Positions 1-5,774 of a stretch of 64,000 nt of DNA are shown here, piece after piece (positions within the stretch are counted from its first letter, which is position 1; each line of letters begins with the position of its first letter). Source of the stretch: an uncultured Bacteroidales bacterium (lineage in GTDB: Bacteria; Bacteroidota; Bacteroidia; Bacteroidales; Bacteroidaceae); the NCBI GenBank assembly GCA_902799685.1, contig CADCBO010000007.1, positions 1 to 64,000 of the forward strand. The letters run 5' to 3'. Below the pieces are notes generated by a model. The model ran no database searches and was not told the origin of the DNA. It saw only the letters and a program-made list of their open reading frames with translations. Both the position numbers and the translations under genes were made by a program.

Positions 1-41
1 CCTGCATCGCCATGGAGCAGGATGCGCTTCACAAATCAACA

Positions 42-71
42 CCCCGACAATCCGCTACTGGAATGTCGGGG
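42..71 (-). terminator. Hairpin downstream of the CPBP gene
   Basis: Perfect 8-bp stem (CCCCGACA paired with TGTCGGGG) about 25 bp beyond the stop codon of the minus-strand CPBP gene. There is no T-run, so it may be a 3'-end stabilising hairpin rather than a classical intrinsic terminator. Bases 1-41 hold nothing I can assign. Confidence 0.45.
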
Positions 72-96
72 CGTAATCATTTCGATAAACAAGAAT

Positions 97-984
97 TTAT
101 AAAAGTGATGCAAACACCCTCTCCTTGCTGAAATACCTGTCATACAGATACAGACAAACATCCATCATCAGCAGGACGATGAAACCGGCCAGGCCGGGAC
201 CGCCGTAGAGGAGGTCATTTGCCGGCGTGACAACCACCGCGCTGATGCCCACGACCGCATTGAATGTGCCGTGCATGATGGCCGGGACAATGACAGAACC
301 GCTTTTTTGCCTGAAATACATCAACATGGGGGTAAACAGCAGGCAGAAAGCCACCATCATGAAAACGCCCGCCACCGGATGCTGGGGATAATTATGGCCG
401 TTCAGGATGATGGGCGCATGCCAGAAGCCCCAGATGATCCCGATCCACAGGGCGGCCGTGAGGAACTTCCTCCCCTTGAATTCCTTCATCAGGAAGCCGC
501 GCCAGGCAATCTCTTCACCGAAAGCAAAGACAGCATTGATGGTGATTCCGTTCAGGAGCCCGCTGATCATCGTAACGGCAATGACGCCCCAGATACCGAA
601 TCCTTCCGGCATGGAGGCAATGGCCGATTGCATCATCTCGCTATTCGGCGTCCACTTGGCTCCGGGCATCAGAAGCGTCACTCCCAGGACAGCAAATGCA
701 ATGACGGGCATCAACAGCCAGCCTATCCACCACCAGCGGTTGAGCTTGAAGGATATGCCCAGGTTCTTGAGTACCGGTTCCTTGAAGATCAGTTGCGTAA
801 AGATAACGGCGAGTAGCGGAATGAGCATGGCTCCGAAGCCCTTCATCGCCGCAAGCGGGTCGATGGCGGAAGACTCCTCCGGAAGTCCGACGGCAGAAGC
901 TCCGCTAAAGTGCATCACCAGTCCCACAATCACCATCGGCAGAAATGCCCATAGCAGAAAGACAATCAGCTTTTTCGTATTCAT
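97..984 (-). CDS. CPBP family intramembrane protease-like protein
   Basis: A 295-aa polytopic membrane protein of the CPBP (CAAX protease and bacteriocin-processing, Abi) family. The family signatures are visible in order: EExxxR as E157, E158 and R162 within FGEEIAWRGF, the FxxH-type motif as F187 and H189 within WGFWHAP, and a third histidine at H238 (MHGTFN). Hydrophobic segments occur around residues 5-25, 50-68, 85-107, 130-155, 175-190, 205-225 and 255-280. Family members are integral-membrane glutamic peptidases or non-proteolytic relatives; the substrate cannot be told from sequence. The ATG at 984 is supported by a good promoter at 1014-1042. It appears monocistronic. Confidence 0.85.
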   Translation of the reverse strand: MNTKKLIVFLLWAFLPMVIVGLVMHFSGASAVGLPEESSAIDPLAAMKGFGAMLIPLLAVIFTQLIFKEPVLKNLGISFKLNRWWWIGWLLMPVIAFAVLGVTLLMPGAKWTPNSEMMQSAIASMPEGFGIWGVIAVTMISGLLNGITINAVFAFGEEIAWRGFLMKEFKGRKFLTAALWIGIIWGFWHAPIILNGHNYPQHPVAGVFMMVAFCLLFTPMLMYFRQKSGSVIVPAIMHGTFNAVVGISAVVVTPANDLLYGGPGLAGFIVLLMMDVCLYLYDRYFSKERVFASLL

Positions 985-1013
985 CAGTTTGTCTAAATTC
1001 CGATTTATCGAAC

Positions 1014-1042
1014 CAAATATACTACCTTTTCGGCTAAGTCAA
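1014..1042 (-). promoter_or_regulatory. Promoter of the CPBP gene
   Basis: On the minus strand TATATTTG (1014-1021) matches the Bacteroidota -7 box TAnnTTTG, with TTG at 1040-1042 about 18 nt upstream. It lies 30 bp before the ATG and overlaps the 3' end of the truncated gene at 1034-1210. Confidence 0.6.
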
Positions 1043-1210
1043 TAGTAATCCCTTACGAATTACGCACTTGGCGTTCCGGAAGGGATTATCTTCACTGATT
1101 CCGTAGTTCCGGAGATAGGCGTACCCGACCCCGAGGGCATCCTTGCCCCAGTGGTCACAGAGGGCTTTCAGGTCCCAGTCGTCCTCCTTCTGTATCCTGT
1201 TGTAGTCACT
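1034..1210 (-). pseudogene. 3' fragment of an unrecognised gene
   Basis: Open minus-strand frame of 58 codons ending in TAG at 1034, with no start codon and an in-frame TAA immediately upstream at 1211-1213. The translation (SDYNRIQKEDDWDLK near its start, NPFRNAKCVIRKGLLLT at its end) has ordinary protein composition, in contrast to the structured DNA just upstream. I read it as the C-terminal remnant of a gene whose 5' part was lost when the adjacent mobile element inserted or the region rearranged. I do not recognise the family. The break at about 1211 is my best guess for the left edge of the element. Confidence 0.45.
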
Positions 1211-1304
1211 TTAAGTTTTTATGAGAAGCCAATACAGCGAGGATTGCGCCCCAACAATCCTACGCCTTTAAAAGGGTACAACCCTCCCCAGATACACTGA
1301 GAGC

Positions 1305-1335
1305 AAGAAAAAGGGCAGCCAACTGCCGCCCTTTA
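1305..1335 (-). terminator. Intrinsic terminator of the small serine recombinase
   Basis: On the minus strand a GC-rich hairpin (GGCAG TTGG CTGCC core, flanked by AAAGG/CCTTT pairing) is followed by TTTTTC, 20 bp beyond the recombinase stop codon. The remaining 1211-1304 stretch shows no coding potential. Confidence 0.65.
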
Positions 1336-1355
1336 CTCTTTTTCATGACACACTC

Positions 1356-1988
1356 TTATACGAAGGCGCTCAACCGCCTCAGTGTGTTCACAGATGTCCC
1401 GGTTATAGAATATACGTTTCTGAGGCTAATGCCCTTACGAAGCAAGGATATCTCTCTCGGATATTGTGCTTTGTACTCCTCGTCCGTCTTGCGATATGTT
1501 GACGGCCTGCCCATCTTGATGCCTTCTCTCCTGCATCTCTCTATATACTGCTTACGGCCACTAGTCATGCGCTCGACGATGGTCAAACGTTCCATTTGCG
1601 CAATTTCCAGCAATATGGTGCATATTAGGCTTGCGACAGGGTTGACCTTCCCGTCAGGGTTCAACGTACAAAGGTTATAGTTCTTCACGTATAAGGCTAT
1701 GCCATTGTCATTAAGCACCTGGATAACCTTGAGTGCTTCGAGGGTGTTCCTGCCCAGGCGAGAAATTTCTAGGCAAACAACTTTGTCCACATGATTGCCT
1801 TTTACGTAATCAATCATATCTAGAATCTCCGGTCTCTCCTCGACCGCCTTCACCCCTGATACTTTATTGGCGAATACCTTCTGGATGGTCCAACCAGCCT
1901 GAGTACAAAACTGCGTCAGCTCTGCAACCTGGCGGTGATAGTCCTGCCTGTTGGTCGATACTCGGCACAATAATACAACTTTTTCCAT
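1356..1988 (-). CDS. Small serine recombinase (resolvase/invertase family)
   Basis: A 210-aa protein counted from the ATG at 1988, preferred over a TTG four codons upstream. The N-terminal catalytic domain begins KVVLLCRVSTNRQ with the nucleophile expected at S11, and SRLGRN near residue 77 matches the conserved SRLgR segment. A C-terminal helix-turn-helix (LLRKGISLRNVYSITGTSVN region) completes the resolvase/invertase architecture. The length fits the small resolvase/invertase class rather than large integrases. Within the element it could resolve multimers, invert a segment or assist excision; no inverted-repeat pair typical of an invertible promoter was noticed nearby. It is transcribed outward toward the left edge. 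Confidence 0.85.
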   Translation of the reverse strand: MEKVVLLCRVSTNRQDYHRQVAELTQFCTQAGWTIQKVFANKVSGVKAVEERPEILDMIDYVKGNHVDKVVCLEISRLGRNTLEALKVIQVLNDNGIALYVKNYNLCTLNPDGKVNPVASLICTILLEIAQMERLTIVERMTSGRKQYIERCRREGIKMGRPSTYRKTDEEYKAQYPREISLLRKGISLRNVYSITGTSVNTLRRLSAFV

Positions 1989-2013
1989 AGTTCTTATCAA
2001 TTATAACTCAATA

Positions 2014-2021
2014 CAAATATA
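2014..2021 (-). promoter_or_regulatory. Promoter -7 box of the small recombinase
   Basis: TATATTTG on the minus strand matches TAnnTTTG, 26 bp before the ATG at 1988, with a CTTG about 20 nt further upstream. The segment CCGTTAGT just upstream (near 2025-2032) recurs in the operator-like palindrome at 5371-5390 in front of the FISUMP gene. Confidence 0.5.
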
Positions 2022-2029
2022 CACACTAA

Positions 2030-2338
2030 CGGTCACATACTCAAGGTTTTACACATAAATATATCTGCTTTCCGAGGAGAAATTTTGATGGAAACTATCA
2101 CAATAAATCTTTCCATTTTTACCTAGAAAGAAAACTACCGGAGTTCTACGGCAGCATAAAGGAGTTGCAGACCAAGTGGTCCAACCCCAAGACAAGAGAG
2201 GAACTGGGTACTTCCAAGCTGCCGGACCTGATAGCAATGAAGTACGGTTCTTTGCCAGACGGAATGAAAGCTCTGGGTGGGGTGAATGCAGCCAAGGATG
2301 CTTTCGTCAACTTCCAGAGGTGTCTGTACGCAAGCTGA
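2030..2338 (+). pseudogene. Start-less ORF remnant, unrecognised
   Basis: Plus-strand frame open for 102 codons, ending in TGA at 2336-2338, with no in-frame ATG in its first half. The second half reads like a real protein C-terminus (LERKLPEFYGSIKELQTKW, then KLPDLIAMKYGSLPDGMKA and FVNFQRCLYAS). It sits head-to-head with the small recombinase gene. I interpret it as the tail of a gene cut during assembly of the element. No family recognised. The rest of 1989-2553 contains only promoters. Confidence 0.35.
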
Positions 2339-2476
2339 GACCATCCTTCTCGTCCGTCATAACTTTCTGAATTCAATATTCTTTATGCAGGAGAGGGACC
2401 TAAAAACCTAGGGTCCCCCTCCTCTACCATGTGTATTCGCACATAATATAAAGAAAGTATGCCTGTAGAGCAGATA

Positions 2477-2505
2477 TTTCCCATTTTTTTGTATATAATA
2501 TATAG
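2477..2505 (+). promoter_or_regulatory. Element promoter in front of the rep operon
   Basis: TTTCCCA (2477-2483) and TATAATATATAG (2494-2505) are shared, with nearly the same spacing, with 5456-5483 in front of the integrase operon. A small stem (AGGA/TCCT around 2512-2524) lies in the leader before the ATG at 2554. The repeated arrangement suggests coordinated control of replication and integration genes. Confidence 0.5.
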
Positions 2506-2553
2506 ATCGGCAGGAGTACGTCCTACCAGTCTACAAAATAAATAGCAACAATC

Positions 2554-2814
2554 ATGAAAATTAAAAACAACAACCCAGACCTTGGGCTACGGTCCGGGAG
2601 CAAAACAAGAACCAGGAAGGATGGTGGTTACGGAAGGGATCGACCGTCAAACTTGGGTTCGATGGAGATGGTAGCCGGCACTGACATGCCGACCACCAAT
2701 AGTGTTGTACCTCAGGTGCCGGGAGAGCCTGTAAAGCATGAGCCATCGAAACATGAAAATACTTCCACCAAAAATAACCGTAAACTCCGTGAAAGTACAT
2801 CATATTTATTCTAG
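2554..2814 (+). CDS. Small hydrophilic protein ahead of rep
   Basis: An 86-aa frame with an ATG placed 49 bp after the element promoter and overlapping the start of the replication initiator gene by 77 nt. Composition is polar and disordered, rich in Asn, Lys, Gly and Pro (starts MKIKNNNPDLGLRSGSK); no hydrophobic core or motif is seen. It could be a real leader protein that couples translation of rep, or just an open leader. No function can be assigned. Confidence 0.4.
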   Translation: MKIKNNNPDLGLRSGSKTRTRKDGGYGRDRPSNLGSMEMVAGTDMPTTNSVVPQVPGEPVKHEPSKHENTSTKNNRKLRESTSYLF

Positions 2815-3898
2815 GAAACAGCTATGTGAAAACAGAAAGAAAAAAAGAAAACCGGCTTCTGTGCTCAAACTTTACAATAGTATTGTAAATACCAAGAGCA
2901 CATCGGATACCATAGACGACAATAAGACAGCGACGAAGAGCGAATCAGATAAACGACATGTTGTCATCCCTTACAGAATCTATCGTCAAGAACAACTGGA
3001 TTGCCATCCGTACATCGATGATTACAAACTGAATGTCAACCCGCCTGGCCAGGAAGTCGTAATAGACGAACTACAGTTATGCTTTAATAGGGCAAACTCA
3101 TTATCGGCCTACCACCTTGAGAATGTCAAGAAGGGCGCATCGGTAACAATCGATGGGTACGAGTTTCTTCGTCATTCCAACGATAGATTCAAATACTCCT
3201 TCTCGGTTTATGATACGCAGAAAGAGTGCGTCGCCACCTTGAAGTTTGGTCGATTCGCGGGAGAGAGAGGGGAGTTGGCATACTTCAGAGTGGAGAATCC
3301 AATATTGTACAACCCCAACAAACTTAATGATGTACTGAAAATACCGTTTCATATGCATATGGACTTGCATAATATCACTGCCTTGGACCTTGCCTACGAT
3401 ACACCCTTCAATATATACAAGTTGATAAGAAACAAGATGCGTTCCATGACTGTCGAAACCATTATCAATGACAAACGCATACATGACCGGACCAGCCTTA
3501 TCAAAGGGGTGGATGTATGCTTCTCTGTTACAGAGGAAAGGTTGAAGAACCCAACTATCACTATCAGACAGAAGAATGCCATACACAACAAATACAAAGG
3601 GGTTACCGTACAGGCATACAACAAAAAGGAGGAGATAGAACATGCTTCTCATAAGGACTATATCCTAGAACGGTATGGTTACCCTCGCCATCTTCACCGA
3701 CTTGAGGTCCGGCTACACAATGAACAGGTAAAGGAGTTCCTGGAGAATAAGAATGTGGAACGTGTCGTGTTACTGAACAATTCGGAGCTACTTAAAGAAA
3801 TGTTCCTCCATAACCTTGGGAGAGTAATTAAGTTCAAGAGTAACAACAAGTTAGAAGAGTGGAGTGCTCTCCTGAAGATGCATTGTGAAGGTATATAA
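2738..3898 (+). CDS. Putative replication initiation protein (Rep_trans-like)
   Basis: A 386-aa protein starting at ATG 2738; a second in-frame ATG lies five codons later. The first 90 residues are basic and low-complexity. The central part resembles rolling-circle initiators of the Rep_trans / phage replication initiation class: a VIDELQLCF strand, an acidic LDLAYD motif after HMHMDLHNITA, and an AYNKKEE segment followed by an LHRLEVRLHNEQVKEFL strand-helix. The assignment rests on this pattern and on the mobile context, not on a full domain match. If right, it would nick an origin on the excised circle. It is convergent with the 3921-4799 gene, separated by a perfect hairpin. Confidence 0.5.
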   Translation: MSHRNMKILPPKITVNSVKVHHIYSRKQLCENRKKKRKPASVLKLYNSIVNTKSTSDTIDDNKTATKSESDKRHVVIPYRIYRQEQLDCHPYIDDYKLNVNPPGQEVVIDELQLCFNRANSLSAYHLENVKKGASVTIDGYEFLRHSNDRFKYSFSVYDTQKECVATLKFGRFAGERGELAYFRVENPILYNPNKLNDVLKIPFHMHMDLHNITALDLAYDTPFNIYKLIRNKMRSMTVETIINDKRIHDRTSLIKGVDVCFSVTEERLKNPTITIRQKNAIHNKYKGVTVQAYNKKEEIEHASHKDYILERYGYPRHLHRLEVRLHNEQVKEFLENKNVERVVLLNNSELLKEMFLHNLGRVIKFKSNNKLEEWSALLKMHCEGI

Positions 3899-3910
3899 CA
3901 ATATACCTTC
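3887..3910. terminator. Hairpin between convergent genes
   Basis: Perfect 10-bp palindrome (GAAGGTATAT, loop AACA, ATATACCTTC) spanning the rep stop codon and lying 11 bp before the 3' end of the opposing gene. There is no T-run; it is a candidate two-way terminator or transcript-end hairpin. Confidence 0.45.
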
Positions 3911-3920
3911 CCAAACTGGT

Positions 3921-4799
3921 CTAGGATTTCGATTTGTTAATAGTGAAGTCATCATCGTCTCCTATAAGATGAGCCACCTCCTTTATTATACCATCGGATA
4001 TACTGTAGGTCTCGGGAGTACCCTTAACCATATAGCCAACTTCCACAAGGTAGTCAACTACTTCCTGAATCTTGGATTCGGTTGAGTCTGGTATCACCTT
4101 CCGGATGAACCACATAACCTCGCTCTCGCACACCCTGTTCTCATAGAAAATGGACTTAAAGTTTTTGGCCAATATCATAAGGAGGATAAGGGTACCCAGT
4201 TCAGGTGATGGGGAGGCTACTACCAGGCTTTGGATATAGGCCAGCAGGGTGCATCCGGAATAAGACTCTAGATAGTGGTTAATGGTATCACTAAGGTTTT
4301 CTTTAACCCTGATATACGCGCCAAAGTGTGTAACCTCATATCCTATCCGGCCGAGCATGTGGTTGCTAATAGCTTCCTGAGGGTCTTGGAAAGCCCGGTA
4401 TAGCCGGTTGCCTGCCCAGCCAGCAATCAAGTCTGGCTCGATGATGTATTCGTATAGTTGCTCGCCGTCCTTGAGATATTCAATGTGCCTGAGGAATTCG
4501 ATGTCCCAGTGCTTCGAATGCAGTCGACAAACAGGGCACCCTATATACTCGGCCATGTCTCTTAGTGAGGCGTATCCATTGAACTCCAGGACAACAGCCA
4601 GGATGGTGATTTGACGTGGGGTGAGGTCCATATAGGTACAAAGTGCCTGCATCTGCTCCCACACGCTGCATTGCTCCGTAAAGAAGGCCTCTGGCAGGCC
4701 AGAACCCTTGACAGTCTGCGCGATGTCGGCCATATCCTCGATGATGTTAACATTCTTTCTTCGGGGAATGGGGTCTCCTGTAACCTGATTGTTATTCAT
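3921..4799 (-). CDS. Unknown 292-aa protein of the mobile element
   Basis: Start chosen at the ATG (4799), which overlaps the stop of the upstream FISUMP gene in an ATGAATAA arrangement, implying translational coupling. No signal peptide or membrane segment. Around residue 70-110 the sequence (LTPRQITILAVVLEFNGYASLRDMAEYIGC) resembles a winged-helix segment seen in C-terminal parts of Bacteroidota AAA-type ATPases, followed by a CPVCRLH pair of cysteines. No Walker motif is present, so this would be the non-ATPase portion only. A DNA- or partner-binding role is inference; function unknown. Confidence 0.55.
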   Translation of the reverse strand: MNNNQVTGDPIPRRKNVNIIEDMADIAQTVKGSGLPEAFFTEQCSVWEQMQALCTYMDLTPRQITILAVVLEFNGYASLRDMAEYIGCPVCRLHSKHWDIEFLRHIEYLKDGEQLYEYIIEPDLIAGWAGNRLYRAFQDPQEAISNHMLGRIGYEVTHFGAYIRVKENLSDTINHYLESYSGCTLLAYIQSLVVASPSPELGTLILLMILAKNFKSIFYENRVCESEVMWFIRKVIPDSTESKIQEVVDYLVEVGYMVKGTPETYSISDGIIKEVAHLIGDDDDFTINKSKS

Positions 4800-5316
4800 G
4801 ACTGATTTGATTTCTTTCGAGGACGGGACGAATGCAGTACCCGTATCCAGTGTATTTATACATACACTGCTTATGATGTTCATCAAACCGAAAGGCCCAG
4901 GCGAAGTGGTTATCATACTGGTAGGGTTCACCTGTCCAGTATAGACACTTGTCCTCATCATGGATGATACCATCCAGGTCCCGCCAGCCAGTGGAGGGGA
5001 GGAAGATGTACTTGTTGGGATATACCCTGCTTACGGCGGTCAACCCCGTTACACCAAGATATTCGCCCCAGAACAGGTCACAGCACAGGAACAGTTCCTC
5101 AAACTCTGCTCTGGTGGGTTTCCGCCAGGCCTGCTCTTGTACTTGTTGTTCGCCCAGGTTATCAGATGAAATACTCTTATTGGATAGTTCGCTTGGGAGA
5201 GCCAGGGCATGGTATACTCCACTATCTTGGGGACAGGTCGCTCGCAGGTTTGATGCCGACCATAGCACAGACAGGCCTAGGTCTATGTATCTGTTGTTGC
5301 TTTCGAATATACTCAT
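4792..5316 (-). CDS. FISUMP / DUF1566-like lectin-fold protein
   Basis: A 174-aa protein (ATG 5316; a TTG five codons upstream is possible). The order of motifs matches the FISUMP domain (Fibrobacter succinogenes major paralogous, C-type-lectin-like fold): N-terminal YIDLGLSVLWSASNL, then WRKPTRAEFEELF, FLPSTGWRDLDG, YWTGEPYQ and a final YGYCIRPV. Such domains are usually on secreted or surface proteins, but no signal peptide or lipobox is present, so the product looks cytosolic. It forms a two-gene operon with the following unknown gene. No reverse transcriptase or template repeat is nearby, so there is no sign of a diversity-generating system. Confidence 0.65.
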   Translation of the reverse strand: MSIFESNNRYIDLGLSVLWSASNLRATCPQDSGVYHALALPSELSNKSISSDNLGEQQVQEQAWRKPTRAEFEELFLCCDLFWGEYLGVTGLTAVSRVYPNKYIFLPSTGWRDLDGIIHDEDKCLYWTGEPYQYDNHFAWAFRFDEHHKQCMYKYTGYGYCIRPVLERNQISHE

Positions 5317-5346
5317 CTTGCTGAAGGTCAATCACATATGTCATAG

Positions 5347-5390
5347 CAAAGATACAATAATAGGTTCCGAGTTCCGTGTACTAACGGAAC
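5347..5390 (-). promoter_or_regulatory. Promoter and palindromic operator of the FISUMP operon
   Basis: On the minus strand TATCTTTG (5347-5354) matches TAnnTTTG, 31 bp before the ATG. Just upstream is a palindrome, GTTCCG-8 nt-CGGAAC (5371-5390), with an additional GTTCCG copy at 5364-5369. The placement over the expected -33 region suggests an operator, though a recombination or origin site is also possible. Confidence 0.5.
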
Positions 5391-5455
5391 AGAATTGGTG
5401 CCCCTTAAGATTCTTTAGCTGTAGATATGAAAAATTTTGGGGTAGCAGCAATTTT

Positions 5456-5483
5456 TTTCCCAGAATCACTCTATAATATATAG
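5456..5483 (+). promoter_or_regulatory. Element promoter in front of the integrase operon
   Basis: TTTCCCA (5456-5462) followed by TATAATATATAG (5472-5483), the same pair as at 2477-2505. A CCCA/TGGG hairpin and an ATCC/GGAT hairpin lie in the 66-nt leader before the ATG at 5549. Confidence 0.5.
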
Positions 5484-5548
5484 GAGCCCCACTCGAATGG
5501 GTGTATATCCAGAAGGATGGGGTTACATAAAAATAATAACAATTTGAT

Positions 5549-5641
5549 ATGAATAAATTCAAAGAAGTAACAAACCACAAGAGCATGACAGTTCCGCAGG
5601 CAGCTGTAAAATTGACGCTGTGCGGCTATGGTAACTCTTGA
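5549..5641 (+). CDS. 30-aa leader peptide candidate
   Basis: ATG at 5549 placed like the 2554 ORF relative to the shared promoter; the product starts MNKFKEVTNHKSMTVPQAAV. It overlaps the following 46-aa ORF by 14 nt, an arrangement that favours translational coupling. Too short for recognition; no function assigned. Confidence 0.4.
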   Translation: MNKFKEVTNHKSMTVPQAAVKLTLCGYGNS

Positions 5642-5768
5642 GCGATGTAGGACATTATTAGGAGATTATGGCAAAGATTTGTCGAACGAAGAACTGCGTG
5701 AGTTGCGAGAGTGGCTAGATGTGCTGGCTCATTACTTGATCAAAGCAGATATAGAATACAAACAATAA
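5628..5768 (+). CDS. 46-aa small protein preceding the serine integrase
   Basis: The product (starts MVTLERCRTLLGDYGKDLSN, ends DVLAHYLIKADIEYKQ) has a predicted helical, charged composition. Similar tiny proteins with an LSxEExxxLRxxLxxLA core precede recombinase genes on other bacterial mobile elements, which is recalled family knowledge rather than a search. It ends 6 bp before the integrase ATG, so the two are almost certainly co-translated. Possible integrase accessory factor; this is inference. Confidence 0.6.
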   Translation: MVTLERCRTLLGDYGKDLSNEELRELREWLDVLAHYLIKADIEYKQ

Positions 5769-5774
5769 CAGATT

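Noticed and set aside
271-1045. Plus-strand open frames across the CPBP gene
   Set aside because: They are antisense to a well-supported CPBP gene and have no promoter or recognisable product.
1121-1155. Short similarity between the left flank (GTACCC, TTGCCCCAGTGGT) and the tRNA-Leu 3' region as a possible attachment duplicate
   Set aside because: The matching pieces are spaced differently (22 versus 31 bp) and lie inside the coding part of the gene fragment; judged coincidental.
4792-5316. Diversity-generating retroelement based on the lectin-like protein
   Set aside because: No reverse transcriptase, no template repeat and no accessory gene nearby.
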